From: Xanthostigma xanthostigma | Taxonomy: Eukaryota; Arthropoda; Insecta; Raphidioptera; Raphidiidae | DNA length: 64,000 nucleotides | Direction: 5' to 3' | Assembly (NCBI GenBank): GCA_963575645.1 | Contig: OY754465.1 | Span: 52,661,901 to 52,725,900 of the forward strand | The notes under the pieces: generated by a model | What the model was told of the DNA's origin: nothing | Databases searched by the model: none | Seen by the model: only the letters and a program-made list of their open reading frames with translations | Shown here: positions 1 to 10,985 of the stretch, one piece after another | Position numbering within the stretch: the stretch's first letter is position 1 | Layout of the letters: each line of letters opens with the position of its first letter | Translations under genes and position numbers: made by a program

Positions 1-194
1 TTTATGCCTGTACAGCGCTAGTAAAATGACTCATTTCGCATGTGTTAAAACTCGCTGGCCATCTTTTTTAACATTCGCCATAAAACATGGCATCATGCAC
101 TAGTAACATAACCTACAACTCCAGTGATCTTTTCATCCTCAACATTTTTTCATCTATATTCTATATATATGTAAAACAAAGTCCCTTCGCCGCA

Positions 195-310
195 TCTGTC
201 TGTCTGTCTGGACGCGATAAACATAAAAACTACCGAACAGATTTTCCTACGGTTTTCACTAATAGAAAGAGCGATAAACGAGGAAGATTTCTGTATATAA
301 TTTGTACACA
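195..310 (+). repeat. Non-LTR (RTE-like) 3' tail fragment
   Basis: The segment beginning GACGCGATAAAC and running through 'ACCGAACAGATTTTCCTACGG' matches, in reverse complement, a better preserved copy at 58715-58860. Such tails (an 'accgatttt...' block after tandem CTGT and before an A/T-rich end) are typical of decayed RTE-clade retrotransposon 3' ends in insects. No coding portion remains. The rest of 1-600 holds short degenerate tail pieces, including one near 415-465 shared in inverted form with 4173-4225. Confidence 0.5.
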
Positions 311-599
311 TTTTGTACAAAAAGGCTGAACTATGACGGTGTTTTGACAAAAAAAAACTGTTTTCGTACCCTTGAAGGCTAACGTTGGCCAAATCTTCAG
401 AGATACATCAAAACAATTATGTACCTTGATTGTTCTGCTATGTAGATGGGAAGGTCAATATAATTAATTATTCAAGAACAGTTTTGTACCCGGGTGAAAC
501 CAAGACGGATCGTTAGTCTTATATAATCGTAGAATAAAAATACTAGAAGTGTATTTAGATTTTTTATCTGCATATTTAGCATTTCTTTTTACAATATTA

Positions 600-2160
600 C
601 ATTAGTACAGCTGCAGGGTTATAGGTTGTGTGCACGAAGCCTACTAGCGCCGCTAGTGGGTAATCGAGAATTATTTAACTCACTTTTCATGGTGATAAGT
701 CAAGTTAGTTGGCTATGATGTGTCAAAAAAATATAATAAGGAAAACTGCTGTTCTTTTATATACAATACAATTCAGATTGTAAACCATTATATAAATGGC
801 ATAACATAAAAGGTTCATGAGAATTATTTCTTTATCAACTATGATGCACAATACCTATATAAATAATTAATTTGTTTAAACTGACAGCGTAACGTCAAAT
901 TATGACGCCAATAATTAATCTTTATTTTACTAAAATCGCCATCAGCGCAACAGCCCGGAACACAACAAGCATTTTCAGATCGCCTAGTTTTGCCCATGTT
1001 TTCATCGTAAATAAAAAAAAACTTTATAAAATTATAACTATTTTCACATTTAATAAACATTGCTCACAGGCATACAGAAAATTTGAGTTTGAAGTTTCCC
1101 CTAGTGCTCGCATCGATAAATTTTCAACCCCGCCTCCTTGCACATAGCCCATAGTAGGTACTCGTTGGTTGTTGTAACTCCATCCCTTGAATCTAATGTA
1201 ATATGGAACACGGATCAAGTCAACATGTCCTGTACAGCTCCGAAGAATCGCAGCAAAGCTCTCTTATGAACGTAAAATTGTTTTTGAATATTTCAAACAA
1301 ACTGCGGCTTTATTATTTTCTTTATATTGCCAGAAAAAACAATGTTTCGTGTATATATTTTATATAAAGCTTAAAATAAACGTTACCACAATGGAAACAA
1401 CAAAAGAAAAAACCTTACCGAAAATAATATAAACCCTTTTTACTACAATAATAATAAGAGACAGGTACTTTTGTTAAAATCATTACAAAATCCATTAGAC
1501 CGAGAGCCAGCGATTTCAAAACTCATTAAAAATGTAGAAAATCGTACCTATTCTACTATTATGATAACCACAGTGACTATCAAGTGCTCAGCAAAATAAA
1601 CACTGCAAGTAATTATTTATGTTCGTTTTTTATTCTGCTAAGCAAAGTGACTACCTAAATCGCATGATTAATTTTTTTGATTGATCTTCAGAACAAAAGA
1701 ACAGCTGATTTTTATATTCTCTAAATATATTATTGGGGTAGTATATTAGACCAGTAAAATGAAGATGACTTGACCCATAACACTTCCACAAAATCGCGAA
1801 AGGGTGCATATTTGAGGGAACGTTTATATAAGTATGATACACAATTTGTCACCTTCGTGCGATGACTGGAACGTGCTTAAGAAACTTTAAAAAAGAGTTA
1901 AAAAACCGCGTTTCATCAGTTTTTTGCTTGTATCTTGACAAAATTCAATATTCTAAGCATGGAAGAGTTCTTCTAACTTTCTAATTAGTAGAAACTGAGT
2001 ACGTCGTTTTACTGACCTCTACCTGGCCGCAGGGGACTGCTAGAACCAATTTTCATTCTTCAGCAAATTCAATACCTACATTTTCACGAGTTTTGTAATG
2101 CCAATCCGAAATATGTCGCTAGCTCTCTCTCTATATGCATAGTTCCATCAATACTAATAT
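600..2160. other. Unassigned AT-rich sequence
   Basis: I see no gene, tRNA or clear repeat boundary here. Reading frames are short on both strands and show no recognisable protein similarity. The segment holds A/T homopolymers and short direct repeats only. Confidence 0.6.
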
Positions 2161-2161
2161 A

Positions 2162-2460
2162 CAGGTGACCGGTAATTGCTAAAAACCAAGAAATTTATAA
2201 ATTTCGTTGTTTTTAGCTTTAGGAAGGCTGGTCAATTAGTAAGCTATCAGAGCATTGAAAAATTCAGACCACAAAGTTAGAACCTTTTTTTTCTAATTTT
2301 TAACTCCCAAAATTCGAATTTTTGTAGAAAGTAAACCGAAGTACATAGATTTTCTCAAAAATGACGCATTTCCGATCCCCGAATGATAGAGGCTAAATCA
2401 TTCCAAATTAGTCATGGCTCCTTCTCCCAAGAGGAATACGAACAATTACCGGTCGCCTAT
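2162..2460. mobile_element. Candidate MITE with 16-bp TIRs
   Basis: The ends AGGTGACCGGTAATTG (2163-2178) and CAATTACCGGTCGCCT (2444-2459) are inverted copies with one mismatch, about 300 bp apart, and both abut TA-containing flanks. This would fit a Tc1/mariner-type non-autonomous element, but the TA duplication is weak evidence in AT-rich DNA. No transposase is present. Confidence 0.5.
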
Positions 2461-2528
2461 TTAAAAATAAGATGATGTATCTGTTATTATTTAGTCAAGC
2501 CCAAATTGCTAAACCAATCCCGCTAGCC

Positions 2529-3017
2529 CAGTGCCGGATTAACCTATAAGCAAATTAAGCAATCGCTTAGAGCATCACGTCTCAGGGGGCACCAAGAAGT
2601 ACCATTCAGAAATGAAAAGTACCTCACTAAACCGTGTCAACAATTTTTTTTTTTTTTGTCATGTTCTCAAAAATTTTATTTACTGATATAAAAGAAGTAT
2701 AAAAGTTAAAAATAAATAATAATTTATTTTTGAAAATAAAAACGAAAAAAACATTTTTTCAATTAGTTCAATTTTTCTAATTTTAAAGTTTTGAAACTCT
2801 TTTTCTATTAATTGTATAAAAGTGCCTAAGGTCCGATTTTATAGACAGCCAAATTTTCAATGGGAGCATTGATTGTAAAATTCAATTTTTTTCTTAAAAA
2901 TCTATGCTTTTTAACTTTTTTCCATCAATTTGAGTTTTTTTATAAACTGAACATATTAGAGATAGGGCCCATAAGCAAGACATTCTTACGGCATCAAGAA
3001 GTCTTAATTCGGCACTG
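2529..3017. mobile_element. hAT non-autonomous element (MITE)
   Basis: The left end CAGTGCCGGATTAA and right end TTAATTCGGCACTG form near-perfect terminal inverted repeats. They are flanked by identical 8-bp direct repeats CGCTAGCC at 2521-2528 and 3018-3025. An 8-bp duplication with CA...TG termini starting CAGTG is the hAT superfamily signature. The 489-bp interior is A/T-rich and non-coding, with T and A runs, so the element would have needed a transposase supplied in trans. The intact duplication shows that neither end has been lost. Confidence 0.9.
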
Positions 3018-3025
3018 CGCTAGCC

Positions 3026-3740
3026 CCTCCGTCGGGACACGGGGCAAATAAGTCTGAATTCGAGATGTCCCTATTAAATTGATACAGTTGGCAACCCTGA
3101 GAGTATCACCCACGCTTTCTATTTGTATCAAATTCTGAGGCACACTATGTAAAAATAAAATATTTCTGTCGCTTTAATGTCACATGACTTGAAACCAGAA
3201 ATATAAGGAAAAAACCTCCTGTTTCATTTTATCCTGTTCTTTGATACAACTCTCATTCAAAGCAAAAAGGTAGCGACGAAGGGCGTATAGTCTTGTAAGC
3301 TTTCTTCTTTCTTTCTGAATTTTATAAGAAAGTATTAAAGATCTTCCTCCATTTCTTACAATATCTAAGTAGGAAATATTTCATATTAAATATACCAAAA
3401 GCTATTTATTTTCAAGGATCAATTCTATTCATTCTTTATTCGACTTGTATTATTCATTGACAGAACTTTCATTTATATTTTCTAAACATTCAGTAATGAA
3501 CGTATGTCGTATACACAGTTTGGAAATGAGAAATATAACATTATGACAAAGAAACACAATAGAGTCGGTTCTTTAAAAAAAAAAAAAAAAAACGCTCATT
3601 ATAGGAATAGCGTTCCATTCAGTTCTTTTTCTAAGAACTTCTACACACAGCTCTGCTCTGTACGTTTTTTATAATACGTAATAATTATTACATGTCGCGC
3701 CACGCGAGGCAGTAAAGAAACTATAGGCATGTGTGTTTCA
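3026..3740. other. Unassigned AT-rich sequence
   Basis: No gene or complete element is recognisable. There is an A homopolymer near 3573-3591 and otherwise low-complexity A/T sequence. Confidence 0.55.
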
Positions 3741-4130
3741 CGTTCACCCGGGCGCGAGATAGATATAATTCTGCAAAATGTATTGCTTCTGAACTAATAG
3801 CTTTGAGCAAATTCTAACAGATGTCGCTACTTGGTACTAAAATAGTTTTTTGTTTGCTTCTGAACTAATGACTTTGAGTAAATTCTATAAGATGTCGTTA
3901 CACGTTACTAAAACAATTTTTTTCACTAAACACCGTAATTTTGTACAAAATATTTAATGAAAACTATTCTATAGCGTAAGTTGCACCAATCAAGACACAT
4001 TTACAAAATTTTATTACAATCGGTTCAGTGGTTTCGGAGATTAGCACGGCCAAAATTGTGACACGAGAATTTTATATATAATATATAGACATACTAGCAG
4101 CTCCGTCCGGCTTCGTCCGGGTGCATTCAT
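3741..4130 (+). repeat. Dispersed repeat P, copy 1
   Basis: This contains two imperfect tandem units built on 'GCTTCTGAACTAATRRCTTTGA' followed by 'ATCGGTTCAGTGGTTTCGG' and ends near 'CTCCGTCCGGCTTCGTCC'. A second copy lies in reverse orientation at 19690-20055. The final 'CGG..CGTCCGGGTG' block is the mirror image of 'CACCCGGGTGAAACCGGGACG', a very common non-LTR 3'-end phrase in insect genomes, so the family is probably the 3' portion of an RTE-like retrotransposon. No open reading frame survives. Confidence 0.6.
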
Positions 4131-4774
4131 GTATTCATTAATACATAATCTCGCTCTCCCTCTCTCTCTGAAAATATTCTATTGACCTTCCCATCTACAC
4201 AGCAGAACTACCAAACTGATCATCACATATTTTCTTATTGAGATTTTCATATAAAAATTCCATACAAATTTCCGATTTTTCCAGTGGATTTTCCAAAAAA
4301 TTTCTTTCGTACAAAATTTGCCCTGACAAATACCGACATAACAAAAATAATCATCCAATTGTATCCAGTATACTTTTTAGAATAGGTAGCATAATATTAA
4401 TATTTTTATAACTAACCTTTTTTATTTGACAATTATTATTGCTAAAGCGCACTCATTTTCCGCAAGGAGTAGGTCCTAGGTACTCCTTCTCTCTGTCAGT
4501 TGAAATTCTAATATACGTATCCAGTAGTTAAATAGAACATTCAGGAACTGGTGAATATTCACAAAAACTAGTCTAAACACATACACAATGATTTTAGAAC
4601 TTCGAAACATTATCAAGAAAATCCACAAAACTTAACACGGGAATAAAAGTAACGTAAAAAATGCGACTATATTTTTTCACTAGCATTCGCAATTGGTACT
4701 GCCATCCTATCGATAAAATGTTTTGTAACATTGAAATAACTTGTCAATTACATAATAAGACAATCGCTGTGTTA

Positions 4775-6705
4775 AGCGGCCTACACACCTTGATATTAGC
4801 TGCGATGCAGGCATCACTCTACGTCCATTAAGCTAGCAGAACAAAGTCAGCAGAACAAAATATGACATAACTAATAATTAAGTGCTAATATAATGCTAAT
4901 TAAATGCCCCAATCAAAAATTTATTGCTCCGTTTTTTTTTAAATATCGCATGTTCTGCTAGCTTAAGATGAACTCAGCAGAGCAGATACTGATAAAACCA
5001 TTAAAAACAAATCTGACCGAATGAAAATCAAGTGAAAATTAAGTGCTAATTTAATGCTCTAATCAGAAATTTATTGCTCCGTTTTTTTAAAAAATATCGC
5101 ATGTTCTGCTAGCTTAAGATGAACTCAGCAGAGCAGATACTGAAAAAACCATTAAAAACAAATCTGACCGAATGAAAATCAATTGAAAAATTAAGTGCTA
5201 ATTTAATGCTCTAATCAGAAATTTATTGCTCCGTTTTTTAAAAAATATCACATGTTCTGCTAGCTTAAGATGAACTCAGCAGAGCAGATACTGAAAAAAC
5301 CATTAAAAACAAATCTGACCGAATGAAAATCAATTGAAAAATTAAGTGCTAATTTAATGCTCTAATAAGAAATTTATTGCTCACTTTTTTTTAAATATCA
5401 CATGTCCTGCGAGCTTAAGATGAACTCAGCAGATCTTTTACTTTAAATAAGCTTTTACTTTATTAAAAAAAAGTGAGCAATAAATTTCTTATTAGAGCAT
5501 TAAATTAGCACTTAATTTTTCAATTGATTTTCATTCGGTCAGATTTGTTTTTAATGGTTTTTTCAGTATCTGCTCTGCTGAGTTCATCTTAAGCTAGCAG
5601 AACATGTGATATTTTTTTAAAAAACGGAGCAATAAATTTCTGATTAGAGCATTAAATTAGCACTTAATTTTTCAATTGATTTTCATTCGGTCAGATTTGT
5701 TTTTAATGGTTTTTTCAGTATCTGCTCTGCTGAGTTCATCTTAAGCTAGCAGAACATGTGATATTTTTTTAAAAAACGGAGCAAAAATTTCTGATTAGAG
5801 CATTAAATTAGCACTTAATTTTCACTTGATTTTCATTCGGTCAGATTTGTTTTTAATGGTTTTATCAGTATCTGCTCTGCTGAGTTCATCTTAAGCTAGC
5901 AGAACATGCGATATTTTAAAAAAAAAACGGAGCAATAAATTTTTGATTGGGGCATTTAATTAGCATTATATTAGCACTTAATTATTAGTTATGTCATATT
6001 TTGTTCTGCTGACTTTGTTCTGCTAGCTTAATGGACGTATCAACTCTTATGTTTCATGATGCAAGTAGCAGTGTGTGTAGTACTGAATCACGTATTTGGC
6101 ATCAGTTGCGGCTTGCAACGATGCAGAGTCTGGAATCCCATTTTGGTCGGCGAGTCACGAGGCCGAGTAGGTGATGCCGATGCAAGTTTCAGCGTGTATA
6201 GAATTGTGTCGATGCCAAGACAATATTAATTTATTTTCCCGTTCCATTTTAGAGGTGACTTTGTTGTTTGTGTGTGTAAATTCCATTATGAAAAGTGATC
6301 GTGTATTTTGGGAAGAGTTCATAAACATTTATCATCTGCATACGTGTCTTTGGAATACAAATGTACTTTTAGCTCTTCCAATAAATTTGCATTTGAATAA
6401 CGTTTTCTTTCTATAAACCGTGTTTTTGGTTATTTTGATTTCCTTTTTCTTTTATGGATATAAAGAGCGCCTCTGCACCTACTGCTAATAAAACTGGTGT
6501 TGGCAAAACGTACCTTATTTTATTCGTCAAGCATTAGGTATCTAGAAAATAACCTAACCCTACTGTTCTTGTGTTGCATGAACATCGAGTAGATTCAGGC
6601 ATCGCAATAGGTTTCGATTTAAATAGGCGTTTATGCAACTGATGCAAGTTTCATGTAACATAAGATTCGATGCATCGCAGCTAACATCAAGGTGTGTAGG
6701 CCGCT
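4775..6705. mobile_element. PIF/Harbinger-type foldback element, 1.93 kb
   Basis: The terminal inverted repeats are 35 bp (4775-4809 and 6671-6705) with one mismatch, and begin AGCGGCCTACACACC. Each end is flanked by TTA (4772-4774 and 6706-6708). A 3-bp TTA/TWA duplication is the hallmark of PIF/Harbinger transposons. The interior has no transposase. Most of it is one giant palindrome (4821-6038) of inverted tandem arrays, plus an asymmetric right spacer (6039-6670) with degenerate inverted copies of GATGCAAG-type sequence. TIR similarity (GGCC..C.CAC) suggests a link to the family at 7864, 22371, 33991 and 62110. Confidence 0.8.
4821..6038. repeat. 1.2-kb palindrome made of inverted ~151-bp tandem repeats
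   Basis: The left arm starts ACGTCCATTAAGCTAGC and the right arm ends with its exact complement. Inside the left arm a unit of about 151-161 bp begins TGCTAATTTAATGCTC and restarts at about 4883, 5044, 5196 and 5347. The same units appear inverted from about 5450 to 6000. Units contain CATGTTCTGCTAGCTTAAG and CAGCAGAGCAGATACTGA. Adjacent copies differ at only a few positions, for example CGCATG versus CACATG, and most differences are matched by complementary changes in the opposite arm. Confidence 0.9.
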
Positions 6706-6708
6706 TTA

Positions 6709-7454
6709 TATCTCCGAAACTCAAAATACTGCATGAACTGGTGAATAAAAAATAACAAGATCTATCACGTCCAAGGTGTGTAGATTACACTTACAGAGAC
6801 TACCTCGTTGTTGGATAGTAGGAAGGAATTTGTAGATTGCTAACAATTTTTTTACTTACGTTCCACGAACAGTAAGTACTTATAGAAAAAGTCATTCTGA
6901 ATCGATTTCTACCATCCGCAACCACGTGTCTCTTTTAGTTTCGGAGATAGTCAATTTTAATTGTTTAAATTTTTATACATTTTAAACCATTATAACTTCT
7001 AAACTAATCAAGATACCAATTTGCGCTTAGGCCTAATCGATATCGGGGATATTTATATATTCTTCCAAATATCGTAATACTCTTCATGTTTTCATGCGTT
7101 TTGCAAATCTGCTACTTTTTAAGGCACTAAGCAATTTTTGACGCGTTTTATATTAACCAAAATTATAGAAAAAGTCAAGCTGAATCGATTCCGACCATCC
7201 ACAACCTTGTTACACTTTTAGTTTCGAAGATATGAGTATTTATTTATATTATTTGAAAAAAATTTAAAAACGCCATAACTTCTAAACGACTAATGATACG
7301 GAAGTGGGAGTAGTCGGAATCGATTCAGCGTTATTTTTTCTACAAGAATAACCTCTTGTATATTGTATATAAGCAACTTCTCACAGATTTCTGAGTTTTC
7401 TTAAAAACGGAAAAAGTAACAAGTTGGTACCTTTCTCACAAAATTGGAAAATTT
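6709..7454. other. Unassigned AT-rich sequence with RTE-tail-like phrases
   Basis: The phrase 'CCATAACTTCTAAAC' and related wording recurs two or three times (about 6985, 7270) with 'GTTTCG.AGATA', resembling decayed non-LTR 3' ends. No gene is visible. Confidence 0.45.
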
Positions 7455-7600
7455 TTATAAAATAAATTCGCTCTGTTTCGTTTGATATTATGCATAAATA
7501 CTTTTATTTTATTCTAAATATTGGTGAAAACATTTTTAAAATCGGATGGATAGTTTCGGAGATTACCTCCTACATCCAAACTTACAAAAATGTTATAAGA
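7455..7600 (+). repeat. Repeat Z fragment (RTE-like tail)
   Basis: It contains 'AAAATCGGATGGATAGTTTC' then 'GGAGATTACCTCCTACATCC'. The same pair of phrases ends the longer Z copies at 39195-39440 (same strand) and 16085-16315 (opposite strand). Confidence 0.55.
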
Positions 7601-7863
7601 CATTTTCAACTTTAAATTTGTTGTAACTAAAATGAGCGATTGCTTTTAAATTGTTTTTAATTAGTTGAATAGTTCCGACCTAGCATGTAAGTACTGCTAG
7701 TGTGAACTAAGTAGTAGAACTATATGCGCGTGTTACATTCACAACATTTTTACAAGATAGCGTGCCCTGTACAAAACTGATACGCGATATCTGATTTACG
7801 TTTAGCGCCATTGCGGTCCTTCCGTGCGGGACATGACGTACGAAAGCCTCATTCACAATAAAG

Positions 7864-8160
7864 GTCGCTGCTCACGAGGTTAGAAACAATGCTTGGAATT
7901 CTGCTAGCTTGCGTACGAACCTGAAAATGACGTCACGGCGGGTTCGCCTGCTAGCTCACAAGATAGGTTTTAAAATTATAACAGGGGCTATATTCCCTGC
8001 TAGGTCCGCTGCTAGGTATGAACAAGAATCAATCAGGAAGCAGTATCCTGTCACGTGAGCGATATGAGCAAACGCCCACAAACCAACACGGCGTCATTGG
8101 GCTCAGAGTCAGACAACAGACACGTTATTCTCTGTGTTTATGTTTTTATACCACTCTGTA
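7864..8160. mobile_element. Harbinger-like MITE, left part (copy A)
   Basis: It starts AAAGGTCGCTGCTCACGAGG, the inverted form of the right ends at 22706, 34262 and 62216 (GTGCAGCGGCC then TTTA). From about 7935 to 8135 it matches 22371-22560: GACGTCA, 'GCTAGCTCACAAGATAG', 'CAATCAGGAAGCAGTATC' and 'CAGACAACAGACACGTT'. It loses similarity after about 8160 and lacks the right end. The GGCC..TTTA termini resemble the TTA-flanked foldback at 4775, hence the Harbinger assignment, which is an inference. Confidence 0.6.
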
Positions 8161-8240
8161 CTCTGTATTATTTATTACATAAATATAGAGTTATTCAACT
8201 AACAAAAAAACAGTTGTGTGGTTTTAAGAAACCACGACGC

Positions 8241-8566
8241 AAGTGAAACTTTTATTGGATTGTAGGGGTTGGATTGTAGACACTTATCCATCACGATTAA
8301 TTATAAACAACAATATTCACATGAAGACACGAATAAAAACATGTAAACACTGTACAGCACTTGCCCGCATGACAGACTGACTATGTGTTATACATACTAC
8401 ACGGTCAGCTGATGCTAACCATGGGCGCCGCCATATTAGCCTTGGCTGCTCTACCGAGCGCCTACTCCGAGCGCCTTTCACTTTATCCCTACTCCGCGGC
8501 CGCCTGTAATGCGACATGCAACAGACGGCCAGAAAAATTCAGGGCGATAGAATAAAAGTTTCACTT
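8241..8566. mobile_element. Candidate MITE with 16-bp perfect TIRs
   Basis: AAGTGAAACTTTTATT at 8241-8256 is exactly inverted at 8551-8566. The interior is more GC-rich than its surroundings around 8420-8520, with GCGCCTACTCCGAGCGCC and CGCGGCCGCC. I see no convincing target duplication, so superfamily is unknown. No coding sequence. Confidence 0.6.
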
Positions 8567-8667
8567 TAAAAAAAGGTCATTACAAACAAACTAACAAAAC
8601 TTACAATTTTGTGAATAATTTTGAAATCATTCTAGAAACTATAGTCGCTCTACAATATTCAAAAGAA

Positions 8668-9115
8668 CCGAGTATTGTAGCGTAGCGATGAGAGCACTAG
8701 ACTGGCATTCGGAAGTTATCGGGTTTGAATCCCGGCGGGCGCAGATGTGGCTGGAAATTTTTCCAGCTGCCTCTCTCCGAGAAATGGTAATTCCTGTACC
8801 GGCCATCTTGTTGAGATTTTTCATGGTTTCTCTCAATAATTCTGGATAAATATCGAGATGGCTCCTTATTCAAGACCATGGCCGATTATTACCTGTCAAA
8901 CTCTTATGCTCAAAATTTGCCTACCTTATCCCAATGTCCTAAAATTCCTTCATTCACCCATTGCTATTAATTAAGTGGAAGTTTAAAAATGTAGAAAATA
9001 ACGGGAGGTGTGATAGATGGAAAATAGTAATGGTGCGAATGGCGTCTGTTATGACATAAAGTCGAGAAACGGACGTTAAACGCATTATTATTATTATTAT
9101 ATATTATTATTATAA
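8668..9115 (+). mobile_element. tRNA-derived SINE, copy 1
   Basis: The head has RNA polymerase III promoter boxes: an A box within GTAGCGTAGCGATGAG and a B box GGGTTTGAATCCC (8721-8733). The tRNA-unrelated body includes 'GGCCATCTTGTTGAG', 'GGATAAATATCGAGATGG' and 'GAGAAACGGACGTTAAACGC', and ends in an (ATT)n tail at 9083-9115. The same consensus occurs at 39568, 59503 (reverse), 62798 (reverse) and partially at 63774. Mobilisation would depend on a partner LINE not identifiable here. The A box differs by several bases from copy 2. Confidence 0.85.
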
Positions 9116-9990
9116 TGCTCAAATTTCAAAATAGTCGACCTGTATGCGAAAGGGGATAGCGTTAACAGAGCATTGCCACAACGGTGATTGTGAACCGATC
9201 ATAGTGTGTGGGGCGCTTTTAGTGGTGGGACAGGGCTATATGGTCGATGGCGGTCATCGCAGCGTGACAAATGGACCGCTAGACGATACATAATGCATAC
9301 AAAACATGTGTGCATGATAAGCGTGTCATATTGTACCCGAGTCACACGCCACCGGAGTTAGTTGTCAGGTCTTTACTCCGTGCAATTCCAATTTAAAGTT
9401 TAATATCGTTGCCCCGGATTCAGAACTGGAGAATTCTAATTTACCATTACGGGAAAAAGAAACCGGCCACGCGCTTTATGACCTGTATTTATGACTCGCA
9501 ATCGTTACTTTGTAATGTGACAACATTACAGGCGTTGTCCCCAATCATTATTTTGAGTAACCGAAACATAAAATGATATTAATTAATTAAATTCACTTAT
9601 TTCTGACCATTCAGTATCTTAAATGCAAAACGCTATTAAATCTAATTACATTTATGAACACACTGTACTTTTCAAAAAGATGTTATCTAAGTTTGATTCT
9701 GATTGATATTGCTGTAAACTTGAAAATTTCAATCGCACTGATTGGTGAATCAAGATAGAGTGGGGCGAAATAACGCCGTCATTGATAGCATTTTTGAAAT
9801 CAAAAATACATATGATAAGACGCTCTCTTGCTTGCGAACTTTAGAAAGAAGTACACGCGATAAGTTTGCAATTAAATTTTTGCTAATCAGTAAATCTTCA
9901 CTGTTTCGTTACCTACTTGATTTCATCAATCTTGGAGAACGGTGTTTTTCTGGTCATCATGAGGTAATAAAACTTTGGATAACATATTTA
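9116..9990. other. Unassigned sequence, no supported gene
   Basis: An 85-codon frame (9742-9999, +) is present but has no motif I recognise, no plausible context and ordinary AT-rich codon use. I treat it as chance. Confidence 0.55.
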
Positions 9991-10187
9991 ATTAAATAAA
10001 AATACAATAGGAAAAGGGAGCACAAAAAAATAAAATCAATTGATCAAAAAATGCCATAAGCAAATATAAATGTCGCTGAGTAGGATTAGACGGTTTATCT
10101 TTAATCAAACTCAGTACTTAAATACGAAATAACTTATTTAAAAGACGTCACTTAAAGATATTTTTTTTATAGTATAATAAATAATAC

Positions 10188-10230
10188 CGTTAATATTGAT
10201 TCGATGGTTTTGCTCTTATCAATATTAACG
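10188..10230 (+). other. Hairpin hp1, 13-bp perfect stem
   Basis: CGTTAATATTGAT pairs perfectly with ATCAATATTAACG around a loop containing GATGGTTTTGCTCT. The same outer stem and a similar loop recur at 10393-10435. Confidence 0.8.
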
Positions 10231-10275
10231 CTTCAATGGGAATAGTTATCAAGTCAACTAATTCTCGCAAGCCCT

Positions 10276-10300
10276 GCAGCAGGTGGTTTTTTCTCTGCTG
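10276..10300 (+). other. Hairpin hp2, same loop type, different stem
   Basis: CAGCAG (10277-10282) pairs with CTGCTG (10295-10300) around GTGGTTTTTTCT. The loop resembles those of hp1 and hp3 while the stem is unrelated in sequence. The stem is short (6 bp), so chance is not excluded. Confidence 0.5.
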
Positions 10301-10392
10301 TGGTTTTTAAAGTATTAATTAAAGTAAACGAGTGAAATTTGAGTTATTGATAAATAAGTAACGCCATTTTGTTGGTTTAATAAAAGTAAGGC

Positions 10393-10435
10393 CGTTAACA
10401 TTGAATAGATGGTTTTTCTCTATCCAATATTAACG
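10393..10435 (+). other. Hairpin hp3, related to hp1
   Basis: CGTTAACATTG plus ATAGA pairs with TCTAT plus CAATATTAACG, with one C/A mismatch and one internal mismatch, around the loop TGGTTTTTC. The inner stem differs from hp1 yet still pairs. Confidence 0.7.
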
Positions 10436-10865
10436 TGTCAATGTAAATAAATATACCCAAAAAGGGGTTGTAAGTAATAAAACAAACGATTTAAATATAC
10501 ATATTAAGTATTAGTTATAAGTTGTAAATACATTGAATATAAAAAAATGGAGTTCAAAATATATCTCCACATTAAATTGAATATAAAAATTAATTTTGAT
10601 TTCTAATAATTAAAGAATGTTAATTTTCATTTTTTTTTTATATGATAAATTTTGTTTATGTTAAATTAAAAAAGATTCAATACTTTGCGAATATTTATAT
10701 TGAAAAGAATAGGATAATGTTTAGAGAAGTTTGCCATATACTTCTTCCTTTGCTATCGAACTTTGCTCAATATTTATAGAATTGAAGTATTAATATAAGA
10801 AACAATGCGTTTGATCTAAAAAATTAAGAATGAATGATAAAAAATTTATAAAGTATTAAAAGTAT

Positions 10866-10897
10866 ATAATTGTCGACCCGCAAAGACGGGCAATTAT
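10866..10897 (+). other. Hairpin hp4 with CCCG/CGGG core
   Basis: ATAATTG pairs with CAATTAT, then, after an unpaired TCGA, CCCG pairs with CGGG around the loop CAAAGA. Confidence 0.7.
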
Positions 10898-10956
10898 AAA
10901 AAATTATTATGATGAAATTATGAAATATTATAAAGTATTTAAAAAGGTATTATTAT

Positions 10957-10985
10957 TGTAGACCCGCAAAGATCGGGCAACTACA
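10957..10985 (+). other. Hairpin hp5, covarying partner of hp4
   Basis: TGTAG pairs with CTACA, and the inner CCCG/CGGG stem encloses CAAAGAT. The inner stem-loop is the same as hp4, but the outer stem has a different sequence that still pairs. Confidence 0.7.

Noticed and set aside
4821..6038. Regularly spaced repeats that could suggest a CRISPR array
   Set aside because: The units are ~151 bp, contiguous, then inverted, inside a eukaryotic transposon; there are no spacers or cas genes.
9742..9999. 85-codon frame before the C-poor tract
   Set aside because: No motif recognised and no conservation evidence within the window.
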